NCBI GenBank assembly: GCA_902363735.1
Contig: CABJBA010000003.1
Location: 1 to 64,000, forward strand
Source of the DNA: Clostridiaceae bacterium
GTDB lineage: Bacteria > Bacillota > Clostridia > Lachnospirales > Lachnospiraceae
DNA: 64,000 nucleotides
Reading direction: 5' to 3'
Shown: piece after piece, positions 25,243 to 32,973 of the stretch
Position numbering within the stretch: position 1 is the first letter of the stretch
Layout of the letters: every line of letters starts with the position of its first letter
Made by a program: the position numbers and the translations under genes
The notes under the pieces: generated by a model
What the model was told of the DNA's origin: nothing
The model's database searches: none
What the model saw: the letters and a program-made list of their open reading frames with translations, nothing else

Positions 25243-25764
25243 TTACAGGCGAAGATTCATTCCGCCCATATCCAGACCTCCGCTGTTTAAAAGATCCTGA
25301 AAATCACCGGACAGTTCCACAGATTCCGGAGTTGCTATGAATATGTAGTTTGATATTTTCTGCAAGTTTCCATTCATGGAGTATGTAGCACCGGAAGTAA
25401 AATCAATAATTCGCTGAGCCACCTCAGTATGGATTCCCTCCATATTAAGAACAACGGCCTTTCCTGCCAGCATATAATCGCAGATTTCCTTTGCATCCTC
25501 AATGGAAGTGGGTTTTATCATGGATACTTCCATGGCACGCTGCTGCTTTATGGGAACTACTTTCGGAGAACGGGACAGAAAACGGGGCTTCTGCTCATAT
25601 TCCTCTTCCTCATCGTAATAGTCTTCTTCCGCCTTCTTTGAAAAAAGAGGCTTTCTGACAGGTCTGTCACCCTCATCCTCGTAATCGTCATCTAAGTAGT
25701 AATCATCGTCTTCATCCGTATCATTCAAGCGCATGCTATCCATCAGTTTGCCTAAAATGCTCAT
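25243..25764 (-). CDS. sepF: Cell division protein SepF
   Basis: Membrane-associated FtsZ partner that bundles and anchors FtsZ filaments. The 173 residues start with an amphipathic membrane-binding helix (MSILGKLMDSMRL), then a very acidic disordered linker with runs of Asp, Glu and Tyr (about 15-55). The globular SepF domain (about 80-165) has KPTSIEDAKEICDYML, GKAVVLNMEG and RIIDFTSGATYSMNG. Order yggS-sepF is the usual Firmicute arrangement; the usual neighbours ylmG, ylmH and divIVA are not next to it, and aroB follows. Confidence 0.95.
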   Translation of the reverse strand: MSILGKLMDSMRLNDTDEDDDYYLDDDYEDEGDRPVRKPLFSKKAEEDYYDEEEEYEQKPRFLSRSPKVVPIKQQRAMEVSMIKPTSIEDAKEICDYMLAGKAVVLNMEGIHTEVAQRIIDFTSGATYSMNGNLQKISNYIFIATPESVELSGDFQDLLNSGGLDMGGMNLRL

Positions 25765-25857
25765 ACTTCATTCTCTCCAATCTTATACCACGGTGGCTAT
25801 ACACAACGCCTCCAGGTATATATTCTCACCTGACCGATGCCTGCTCTGTATCCTCTA

Positions 25858-26562
25858 TCAGGTGTTCATATAATATCTTGTACCAAAAATGCCGGTACCG
25901 ACCCTTACCAGAGTAGCTCCCTCTTCGATTGCAACTTCATAATCTCCGGTCATGCCCATTGAGAGCACGGTCATATTAACATTATCAATGTTTTTTCTTT
26001 GCATGTCAATATAAAGTTGATTTAATTTTTGAAATACAGGCCTATTTTCCTCAGGATTTTCTACAAAAGGAGCAATGGTCATAAGACCTTTTATCTTAAC
26101 ATGCTGAAATGTGGCGATTTCACTGATTGCCGATTCTGCTTCATCCAGATTAAAGCCGAATTTACTTTCTTCTTTGGCTACATTAACCTCTAAAAGTATG
26201 TCCACAGTCACATTCTTTTTTGCTGCTTCCTCCTGAATCTGCTCCGCCAGCCTTATGGAATCCACACTGTGAATTAAGGCCGTCATTCCAACCACCTGCT
26301 TCACCTTATTGCGCTGCAAATGGCCGATCATATGCCAACGAATGTCCCCCGGCAAAATCAAGCATTTTTCCGTCAGCTCCTGAACCTTATTTTCTCCGAA
26401 ATCCCGGGCTCCGCTGTTATATGCCTCTGTAATCATATCAGCTGGTTTCGTCTTGCTAACCGCAATAAGAGTCACTTCTTCCGGATTTCTTCCCGCTCTT
26501 TTGCATGCCTTAAAAATCCTTTTTTTTACTTCTTCCAGATTTTCTTTTACCACGTTTATCAC
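25858..26562 (-). CDS. YggS/PROSC-family PLP-binding protein
   Basis: PLP homeostasis protein of the YggS/YlmE family (234 residues): a single-domain alanine-racemase-like TIM barrel with no C-terminal domain. The PLP lysine is in LIAVSKTKP (about Lys38), and DFGENKVQE, WHMIGHLQRNK and SMGMTGDYEVAI are diagnostic. It has no established catalytic activity and influences vitamin B6 and amino-acid balance. It lies three bases downstream of the hlyD-like gene and upstream of sepF, the conserved ylmE-sepF pairing. Confidence 0.93.
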   Translation of the reverse strand: MINVVKENLEEVKKRIFKACKRAGRNPEEVTLIAVSKTKPADMITEAYNSGARDFGENKVQELTEKCLILPGDIRWHMIGHLQRNKVKQVVGMTALIHSVDSIRLAEQIQEEAAKKNVTVDILLEVNVAKEESKFGFNLDEAESAISEIATFQHVKIKGLMTIAPFVENPEENRPVFQKLNQLYIDMQRKNIDNVNMTVLSMGMTGDYEVAIEEGATLVRVGTGIFGTRYYMNT

Positions 26563-26565
26563 CTC

Positions 26566-27981
26566 TTATTTATAAATTAGCTGTCCCTCACTGACTGTGG
26601 CAGCTTCCAATACAATGTGATCGTATACAGCCAGACCATATGTCATGTTCTTTTTCACCGTATAATATTCTTCGTTGGAAGCCAGTACATCAATTTGTTT
26701 AAATATTGCATATCCCTTGTTTATGTTATATACCCCCTGGAGAGAGGCACTTGCTCCGATCTGATACCGTTCCTGGGAATCAGGTTTTACGATGTAATCC
26801 CCTGCCTTAAAGCCGTCCTCTCCACCCATTTCAATATAGTAATTATCCCCTTCTGAATAATAAATATCCGCAGGAACAAATACAATGGAGGCTCCTGACT
26901 CGGAGTATACTTCTTTATTAAAGCCGCTTACTGTGCTGTCACCGCCCTGGGTCAAGTAATCCATAGGAACCAGATAAAATTCCTTTGTGGTAACTGCTGT
27001 AACAGGAATCTTAAGCCCTTCCACCTGGTCGGAAATGATTTCAAAATCAACGTACCGGTCTGAAGCAAACTGAATCATATACTTGTCAAAATCCAGCTTT
27101 CCAAAGAGTTTTCCGTCTGTTCCGTTAAACATGGAAAAGCTGCCGGTGGCTTTCAAGTCCTGTTTGGCAAACTCCGCTGTAAGGCTTGTCTTATCCCCGT
27201 AAGCCGCTTGTTCTTTATCAGTAAGAGGAAATACTACAGACCATGAGTCTGAAGTAATAATCTTGTATGCGGGAGTACCTTTTTCAATCAGTTCTGACTT
27301 TGCAGCTGCCTTTGTATAGCCGCTCAAGTCAAAGACAGCCTCCGAAACCGCTGCCGGCTGCAATCCCTCATAAGAATCGATTCCATAGGAGACGATTCCT
27401 GCCTGGTCGGCTTTTACCTGCTGAAAATTAATGCCAGCCTGATCCATCACACCGCCTAAGTTGTCCAATACATTGAAATTCACACACTCCATAACTTCAG
27501 CCTCTAATGCGTATTTAGCATCATAGGCTGTTCGGAACTGATTGCTGTCATAAGTGAGGCTGAATACAGTCAGCTGCTTTTTCAGTTCAGACAGATTTTC
27601 CGGTGTCAATGAAACGCTTTCTTCTGCATTTTCTGCCAGAAATGCCGCAATACTCCCTGTTTCATCAATAGAATAAACACGGGTTCCTGCTGAAGCCCGT
27701 TTTCCCTCTCTAACGTAATAGTTAATGTAGCCGGACCTGTCTGCGTGCTTTATCTCCTCTTGCCGGAGGATGATGCCTGTGTGATTTTTGTTATTTACAA
27801 TACTGCCTTCCTGCACCTCGTAAAATCTGATTTTATCTCTGCGTATATAAGCGGATACACTGAATACCATATAAACAAAAATAAGGCCAAAGATAATCAT
27901 ACCTACATTGATATTCAGAGGCCGCCGGTAACGGATAATCTTCTTGTTTTTTCCTGGCTTCTTAGCTTTTTGTCTTGCCAA
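26566..27981 (-). CDS. HlyD-like membrane-anchored protein of the sepF cluster
   Basis: A 471-residue protein with a basic cytosolic start, one membrane segment at about 25-45 and a long extracellular part. Features fit an HlyD/RND-adaptor-like fold: a lipoyl-like beta segment (GSIVNNKNHTGIILRQEE), a helical hairpin region and a second beta segment near the C terminus. No transporter gene lies beside it. Its position ahead of yggS and sepF, which is common in Lachnospiraceae, suggests an envelope or division role (inference). It starts with TTG at 27981, seven bases after GGGAGG, and its promoter is at 28008-28036. Confidence 0.75.
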   Translation of the reverse strand: MARQKAKKPGKNKKIIRYRRPLNINVGMIIFGLIFVYMVFSVSAYIRRDKIRFYEVQEGSIVNNKNHTGIILRQEEIKHADRSGYINYYVREGKRASAGTRVYSIDETGSIAAFLAENAEESVSLTPENLSELKKQLTVFSLTYDSNQFRTAYDAKYALEAEVMECVNFNVLDNLGGVMDQAGINFQQVKADQAGIVSYGIDSYEGLQPAAVSEAVFDLSGYTKAAAKSELIEKGTPAYKIITSDSWSVVFPLTDKEQAAYGDKTSLTAEFAKQDLKATGSFSMFNGTDGKLFGKLDFDKYMIQFASDRYVDFEIISDQVEGLKIPVTAVTTKEFYLVPMDYLTQGGDSTVSGFNKEVYSESGASIVFVPADIYYSEGDNYYIEMGGEDGFKAGDYIVKPDSQERYQIGASASLQGVYNINKGYAIFKQIDVLASNEEYYTVKKNMTYGLAVYDHIVLEAATVSEGQLIYK

Positions 27982-28007
27982 CCTGACGCCTCCCTTCCCT
28001 TCTAGCT

Positions 28008-28036
28008 ATTATAAGAGGAATTACCAAAAAATTCAA
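28008..28036 (-). promoter_or_regulatory. Sigma-A promoter of the hlyD-like/yggS/sepF operon
   Basis: Minus-strand TTGAAT (28031-28036) and consensus TATAAT (28008-28013), spacer 17 bp. The start codon is 27 bases downstream of the -10. Confidence 0.75.
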
Positions 28037-28065
28037 GTCAGAGGAGAAAAATTTCCTGACATATA

Positions 28066-28094
28066 AAAAGGGGGCCGCCCTGCAGCCCCCTTTT
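28066..28094 (-). terminator. Intrinsic terminator after the small P-loop gene
   Basis: Minus strand: AAAAGGGGGC pairs with GCCCCCTTTT around a 9-base loop, with the T run directly after. It lies 26 bases after the stop at 28120 and before the promoter at 28008-28036. Confidence 0.9.
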
Positions 28095-28119
28095 GAGGAA
28101 AATTAATTCCTATGTATGA

Positions 28120-28539
28120 TTATAATGAAACAACCACATTAGCCTTAACATCCTCAGGCATATTCTCTGCATCAATAGAAACGCTGAGAACAAAGGTTAC
28201 ATGATATTTTTCACTAATTTTTTCCAAGGTTGCAATGGTCTCAGATATGTCCTCGCCTTCCAGGCAGGCCAGCTTTAAAAAGCTGTCAAAGAACATGGTT
28301 TCCAAGTCATGATCCTGGGATATGACGCCACAGATTAAACCAATAAATCCCTCACTGGTTGTGATAGGATACTCATTAACATTAATGAGACGGATCTTGT
28401 TGCTTAATTCGTACATGTGCTTGGAACTTTTGTCCAGGTATACGATAGAGCCATCGGACTCCTTTACAGCAGCGTTAGCTCTGTCCAACAAATGCTTTGT
28501 TTTACCTTTCCCCTTTTTACCTGCTATTATCTGCACCAT
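28120..28539 (-). CDS. Small P-loop ATP-binding protein of unknown function
   Basis: A 139-residue soluble protein whose N terminus VQIIAGKKGKGKTKHLLD is a Walker A motif (GKKGKGKT, about 6-13). A Walker-B-like hydrophobic strand is suggested by METMFFDSFLKL. I recall relatives in Clostridia carrying the automatic label 'twitching motility protein PilT', but it lacks the PilT Asp/His boxes and is far shorter than PilT ATPases. It is monocistronic, with promoter 28597-28625, RBS AAGGAGGAG and its own terminator. The function is not known. Confidence 0.75.
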   Translation of the reverse strand: MVQIIAGKKGKGKTKHLLDRANAAVKESDGSIVYLDKSSKHMYELSNKIRLINVNEYPITTSEGFIGLICGVISQDHDLETMFFDSFLKLACLEGEDISETIATLEKISEKYHVTFVLSVSIDAENMPEDVKANVVVSL

Positions 28540-28596
28540 AGCAATCTCCTCCTTGCGTTATATGATTTGTATAAAAAGTCTATTCGGATTAAAATA

Positions 28597-28625
28597 ATTA
28601 TAGTACAAATCTCTAAAAAACGCAA
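28597..28625 (-). promoter_or_regulatory. Predicted sigma-A promoter of the small P-loop gene
   Basis: Minus-strand TTGCGT (28620-28625) and TATAAT (28597-28602), spacer 17 bp, 58 bases before the start codon. It begins three bases after the dac stop codon. Confidence 0.65.
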
Positions 28626-28627
28626 TG

Positions 28628-29596
28628 CTATTCTACAATTTTATTTAATATATTTGACATATTGTCATAAAGTCCGGCACGGCCGGAAGCTTTTAAAACA
28701 ACAGAAATGTAGTCCTCACCTGAAGAATCAGTACTGTCCATAATCAGGCAATTTCCAGCGGCCTGGGTGGTGCCTGTTTTTCCGCCTGAGGCGGTAAGAC
28801 CCGACGGCATAGAACGCTCTCCTGTCATATACCAGTTTGTACCTTTCCAGGTAGCACTGACTAAGTTTCCTGCTTCATTCTTATAAGAAGCCGTAAATTC
28901 TTTAGCAGCAATGATTTCCCGGAATTTAGGATATTCCAGGGCCTTGTTAAAAATTAAATAAAGATCATATGCTGTAGTATAATGACCTGCATCGTGTAAT
29001 CCGTGAGGATTAACAAACTGAGTTCCTGTGGCTCCCAGCTTGAGTGCCTCTTCGTTCATCATTTTAGAAAACGATTCTTCGCTCCCTGCCATATGAACGG
29101 CAATGGCTGATCCGGCATCGTTGCCTGACGGAAGCATAAGGCCGTATAAAAGCTGTTCCAGGGTTAGTTTGTCTCCAGGCTTGATTCCGCATAAGGTAGC
29201 CCCTGACTCGGTAATAACGGCTTCCTTAGTCACAGTGACCTCTTCCGTCAAATCTCCGTATTCAAGAGCCACAAGGGCTGTCATAACCTTTGTAACGCTG
29301 GCAGGATAAAGCCGCTCAAAAGGATTTTTTGCAAACAGAACCTTTTTATCTTTAATGTTAAAAACCGCTGCAGCCTCTGCCGTCACCTTGTCATCCGAAA
29401 AAGGGGTGTCTTCCGACACCACACAGAGATCGTATGCAAAGGAATCCGCCTTACCGGCGGCTGTACCAGACTGGTAAAGAGCGGTCCTTTCCGAGAATGC
29501 ATAAGGACTTTCAAGCTTTCCCAGACTAGCGCAGCCTGTGAGAAACAGGGAACAGAAAAAGAGGAACCCTGTTTTTATAAATGTTTTTTTATTCAC
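28628..29596 (-). CDS. D-alanyl-D-alanine carboxypeptidase (PBP5/DacF type), lipoprotein-like
   Basis: Trims the terminal D-Ala of peptidoglycan stem peptides. The 322 residues begin with a signal peptide ending in LTGC (lipobox, Cys22), so it is probably lipid-anchored. The class is shown by S-x-x-K in ASVTK (about 100), S-G-N in PSGND (about 157) and K-T-G in GGKTGTT (about 272). There is no long C-terminal beta domain with an amphipathic anchor, consistent with lipid anchoring instead. It is the last gene of the radC-mre-mrdA-min-rodA-mgsA run, 14 bp after mgsA. Confidence 0.88.
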   Translation of the reverse strand: MNKKTFIKTGFLFFCSLFLTGCASLGKLESPYAFSERTALYQSGTAAGKADSFAYDLCVVSEDTPFSDDKVTAEAAAVFNIKDKKVLFAKNPFERLYPASVTKVMTALVALEYGDLTEEVTVTKEAVITESGATLCGIKPGDKLTLEQLLYGLMLPSGNDAGSAIAVHMAGSEESFSKMMNEEALKLGATGTQFVNPHGLHDAGHYTTAYDLYLIFNKALEYPKFREIIAAKEFTASYKNEAGNLVSATWKGTNWYMTGERSMPSGLTASGGKTGTTQAAGNCLIMDSTDSSGEDYISVVLKASGRAGLYDNMSNILNKIVE

Positions 29597-29610
29597 TGGA
29601 ATTACCTCTG

Positions 29611-30006
29611 TTATTTATACATTTCGCGCCATTCAAGATCCCCGCGCTCCAAGGACTTGATCAGAAGCTCTGCTGTAGCCAGGTTGGTAGCAAGAGGAAT
29701 GTTGTGCATATCACAGGTACTCATAATATTTACAATATCCGGTTCATGGGATTTTGGAGTCAGTGGATCCCTTAAAAAGATTACCAGATCGATTTCATTG
29801 TGCTCAATCTGAGACCCTAACTGCTGTTCGCCTCCCAGGTGTCCGGCCAGATATTTGTGGACATTTAAATTGGTCACCTCTTCAATCAGGCGCCCTGTGG
29901 TGCCGGTGGCGTAAAGCATGTGCTTGCTTAAAATCCCTCTGTAAGCGATGCAGAAATTCTGCATCAGTTTTTTCTTTGAATCATGGGCAACTAAACCTAT
30001 ATTCAT
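29611..30006 (-). CDS. mgsA: Methylglyoxal synthase
   Basis: Converts dihydroxyacetone phosphate to methylglyoxal and phosphate, a glycolytic bypass that relieves phosphate limitation. The 131-residue protein keeps the family core: VAHDSKK (6-12), the phosphate-binding ATGTTG (about 43-48), SGxxGG-like [10 protein letters not shown] (about 65-74), catalytic Asp in FLRDPL (about 92) and a His near LTPKSHEPD. Its place after rodA and min genes is a conserved clostridial gene order whose logic is not obvious. It starts 17 bp after the rodA stop. Confidence 0.93.
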   Translation of the reverse strand: MNIGLVAHDSKKKLMQNFCIAYRGILSKHMLYATGTTGRLIEEVTNLNVHKYLAGHLGGEQQLGSQIEHNEIDLVIFLRDPLTPKSHEPDIVNIMSTCDMHNIPLATNLATAELLIKSLERGDLEWREMYK

Positions 30007-30023
30007 AACGATATACCTCCTTA

Positions 30024-31148
30024 TTAATTACCAATTTTGCGCTGTAGTCCAACATTCAGAACAAATCCCATGCCAATAAAAATACTGACTATGGAACTGA
30101 CTCCCGAACTGATAAATGGCAGGGGAAGACCAGTATTGGGAAATATCTGCGTCGCCACTGCGATGTTGGCAAAGGCCTGAAAGCCGATTAAGGCTGCCAT
30201 GCCGGTACATATCAGTTTGCCGGACATATCTTTGGCTTTTGAAGCCATATAAAGGCACTCAAATACAACCAGGCCAAAAAGAAGAAGAACGATGACGCTG
30301 CCCCGGAACCCCATTTCTTCGCCAATGATAGCGAAAATAAAATCGGTTTGCCCGGCAGATAAAAAATTTCCGTCTTTGACTGATGCAATAGTTGTATTAA
30401 AAAGTCCCTTTCCCTGAAGCTGTCCGGAACTGATTGCCATAATGGAGTTTTTTTGTTGATACAGGTTTTCTGCATACTGTTCGGCATGAGGATAAATCCA
30501 GGCCAGAATACGCCGGGCCTGATATCCGTGGATAAAGGGAATCAATCCCTTGGTCAAAAGGAATACAAAAAGCACACCTGCCGGAATTGTAACGGCAAGG
30601 ACCCCTCCGATCCATTTATAACTGATGCCTGCGGCAAACACCATACATAAAATGATGGTGATGACAACAAGACTGGTGGACAGATTTGGTTCTGCAAAAA
30701 TAAGGCCTATGGGAATCGCTGCAAGTATGGCCGCAAGACCTACCAAGATCGGTGAATCTATCTTTTCTTCATATTTGTTCCAAAACCAGGAAAAAAATAC
30801 AATCAAACCTATTTTTACAAATTCAGAAGGCTGTATCCGGCCAATACCGGGAAGATTGATCCATCTGGTGGCGCCTCCTGCGGTGTGCCCCACGACTAAA
30901 ACTGCACCCAATAAAAGGATGCAGCTCCCATAGTCCAATGCATAAAGCCTGATTATTTTGTGATAATCAATGATGGAAAGCCCTATAGCCAGGGCAAATC
31001 CCACCATAACGCCTGTTATCTGTTTGGTAACTGTGCCGGAATCCTGGTTAGAGGCACTTGCCACCACCAGAATTCCGATAACGGACAGAGACAGCATATA
31101 TAAGACCAATCGGTAATTGTAATATCTAAAGTTATAGTCTGAAAACAT
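30024..31148 (-). CDS. rodA: RodA/FtsW/SpoVE-family peptidoglycan glycosyltransferase
   Basis: SEDS-family membrane polymerase of lipid II, 374 residues and about ten membrane helices. Family pieces include GGATRWI (about 97), [16 protein letters not shown] (about 110-125), the [11 protein letters not shown] block with the conserved acidic site, the [18 protein letters not shown] segment (about 225-243) and the C-terminal [10 protein letters not shown]. Its context with mreC, mreD and PBP2 identifies it as the elongasome enzyme RodA rather than FtsW or SpoVE. AAGGGG lies 11 bases before the ATG. Confidence 0.93.
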   Translation of the reverse strand: MFSDYNFRYYNYRLVLYMLSLSVIGILVVASASNQDSGTVTKQITGVMVGFALAIGLSIIDYHKIIRLYALDYGSCILLLGAVLVVGHTAGGATRWINLPGIGRIQPSEFVKIGLIVFFSWFWNKYEEKIDSPILVGLAAILAAIPIGLIFAEPNLSTSLVVITIILCMVFAAGISYKWIGGVLAVTIPAGVLFVFLLTKGLIPFIHGYQARRILAWIYPHAEQYAENLYQQKNSIMAISSGQLQGKGLFNTTIASVKDGNFLSAGQTDFIFAIIGEEMGFRGSVIVLLLFGLVVFECLYMASKAKDMSGKLICTGMAALIGFQAFANIAVATQIFPNTGLPLPFISSGVSSIVSIFIGMGFVLNVGLQRKIGN

Positions 31149-31150
31149 AA

Positions 31151-31429
31151 TTAGTATATCCCCTTATCAGGTACATCGCGAATAGGGATGTTAGCATAAA
31201 GCACTGGTGTGAAACGTTCACAATCCTCCTGCTTCTGCTTTTTCATCTGTATCTCTATTCTGTCGGAATCTATATTTAAGTATCTTGAAACGACACGGAT
31301 CATATCGTCTTTTATCATCTGCATGATCTCAGGAGAACAATCAGCCTTGTCCGCAACCAGCAAAAGTTTCAGACGATTTCTTGCAATTTCTCCTGAATTC
31401 TTCTTACGGAATACAGGAAACAGGCTCAT
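31151..31429 (-). CDS. minE: Cell division topological specificity factor MinE
   Basis: Stimulates MinD ATPase and releases MinCD from the membrane, setting the division site. The 92 residues show an N-terminal membrane-targeting and anti-MinCD part (MSLFPVFRKKNSGEIARNRL), the MinD-contact helix (NRLKLLLVADKA) and a C-terminal dimerisation domain (about 35-90). AGGAGGG precedes the ATG. It lies 11 bp after minD. The presence of MinE shows an oscillating Min system rather than the DivIVA-anchored type of Bacillus. Confidence 0.93.
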   Translation of the reverse strand: MSLFPVFRKKNSGEIARNRLKLLLVADKADCSPEIMQMIKDDMIRVVSRYLNIDSDRIEIQMKKQKQEDCERFTPVLYANIPIRDVPDKGIY

Positions 31430-31440
31430 ATTCTACCCTC

Positions 31441-32232
31441 CTATGCTCTTTTTAAGAGACTGGAGAGTTTAAAGAACAGACCTCCACGCAGTGCAGGGGT
31501 ATGAATGGGAATATTTTCCCCCATAAGCCTTCTGCAGATGTCCATATAAGCCTGTCCAGCTGGCGTGCCCATACCTACCAGAGGTTCACCCTGATTGGTT
31601 GATATGACCACATCTTCATCATCGGGAATGGCGCCGATCATATCCACGGCAAGAATGTCTATGACGTCATCTAAGGACATCATATCCCCTCTCTTTACCA
31701 TATCCGCCCGGATCCGGTTTACAACCAGCTCAATGATTCCCATATCAGCGGCTTCCAAAAGCCCGATAATACGGTCTGCATCCCGGATGGCCGAAACCTC
31801 TGGGGTAGTGACTACAATGGCTCTGTCTGCGCCTGCTATGGCATTTTGAAATCCCTGTTCAATTCCTGCAGGGCAGTCCAACAGAATATAGTCAAAGTCT
31901 GCTCTTAAATCATCCACAAGCTTTACCATCTGTTCCGGATTCACTGCAGTTTTATCCCTGGTCTGTGCCGTGGGGAGTAAAAACAGGTTCGGGTATCTTT
32001 TGTCTTTTATCAGGGCCTGCTTCATACGGCAGTTCCCTTCTGCCACGTCTACTAAATTGTAGACAATGCGGTTTTCCAGTCCCATGACAACATCTAAGTT
32101 CCGCAGTCCGATATCAGTATCAATCAGAACTACTTTTTTCCCAAGAATTGCCAGACCGGTACCTACATTGGCAGAGGTTGTCGTCTTGCCTACCCCGCCT
32201 TTTCCAGAAGTGATTACGATGACCTCGCTCAT
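31441..32232 (-). CDS. minD: Septum site-determining ATPase MinD
   Basis: ParA/MinD-family ATPase, 263 residues. It has the deviant Walker A SGKGGVGKTT (residues 9-18, signature Lys11), DTDIGLRNLD switch region, Walker B YILLDCPAG, and the C-terminal amphipathic membrane-targeting helix LFFKLSSLLKRA. On ATP binding it dimerises on the membrane, recruits MinC and is released by MinE. AGGAGG lies six bases before the ATG. The gene follows minC by 54 bp. Confidence 0.97.
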   Translation of the reverse strand: MSEVIVITSGKGGVGKTTTSANVGTGLAILGKKVVLIDTDIGLRNLDVVMGLENRIVYNLVDVAEGNCRMKQALIKDKRYPNLFLLPTAQTRDKTAVNPEQMVKLVDDLRADFDYILLDCPAGIEQGFQNAIAGADRAIVVTTPEVSAIRDADRIIGLLEAADMGIIELVVNRIRADMVKRGDMMSLDDVIDILAVDMIGAIPDDEDVVISTNQGEPLVGMGTPAGQAYMDICRRLMGENIPIHTPALRGGLFFKLSSLLKRA

Positions 32233-32286
32233 ATCATATCCTCCTGAAACTTCAAATTTACTTTGTTAGTGCTTTCATTCTCTATT

Positions 32287-32955
32287 CTACCTTAATTTTC
32301 GGAATATTTCCACACTTTTTTTCATTGGTTTAATAATAACTTTGTTTTTCTCCAGAAATGCCTTCATTGGTCCATGTCCCAGGCGCTTTCCCCGACCATC
32401 AAGTCCGGAGGTGCAATCCGCTATGCGAAGCTGGGTGGGAGCCATATCAAGAGCTGTAATCAGTGCCTCTCCATTGCCTGCAACTCCTGCGCATACAGTT
32501 CCGGCAAGTTTTCCAAGGACGATCACATTTCCCTTTGCCAAAACCTTTGCGCCCTTGCACACATCTCCGATGATGACAATGCTGGCTTCTGATTCCAGAG
32601 TTTCTCCGTTTTGTAAATTCCCTTTAAAGAACTGGCCTGTCTGACAGGAAAGTTCCATGAGTTTTTCATTCAGTGCTTTTTCACAGCGCTCAATCCGGTT
32701 TAAATCTTTGTCCACAATGCAGACGATTTCCACATTGCAGTTTTCCGTGATCCGGTTAATCACCGCAAACTCCTCTTCGACCGTTAATTCTCTTCCCTCA
32801 AGGGTGAGGGTCATTTGTGCAGATCCCCAGAACTTTGCGTTATCCCCGAATTTATTCCCTATGTCAGAAAGAAGCTGAGGGAAGGGGATCTCCGGATCCA
32901 GGATGACAGTCATACCTGCTCGGTTGCTTTTAATCACTACGGTATTATGCATCAT
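32287..32955 (-). CDS. minC: Septum site-determining protein MinC
   Basis: Inhibitor of FtsZ assembly recruited by MinD. The 222 residues comprise an N-terminal FtsZ-inhibiting domain (about 1-100) and a C-terminal right-handed beta-helix that dimerises and binds MinD (about 110-215), with the RSGQ-like region replaced by GDVCKGAKVLAKGNVIVLGK and GNGEALITALDMAPTQLRIA. Length is normal for Firmicutes. It lies 18 bp after the PBP2 gene. Confidence 0.93.
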   Translation of the reverse strand: MMHNTVVIKSNRAGMTVILDPEIPFPQLLSDIGNKFGDNAKFWGSAQMTLTLEGRELTVEEEFAVINRITENCNVEIVCIVDKDLNRIERCEKALNEKLMELSCQTGQFFKGNLQNGETLESEASIVIIGDVCKGAKVLAKGNVIVLGKLAGTVCAGVAGNGEALITALDMAPTQLRIADCTSGLDGRGKRLGHGPMKAFLEKNKVIIKPMKKSVEIFRKLR

Positions 32956-32973
32956 ATCACCTCTTAATCCTAG

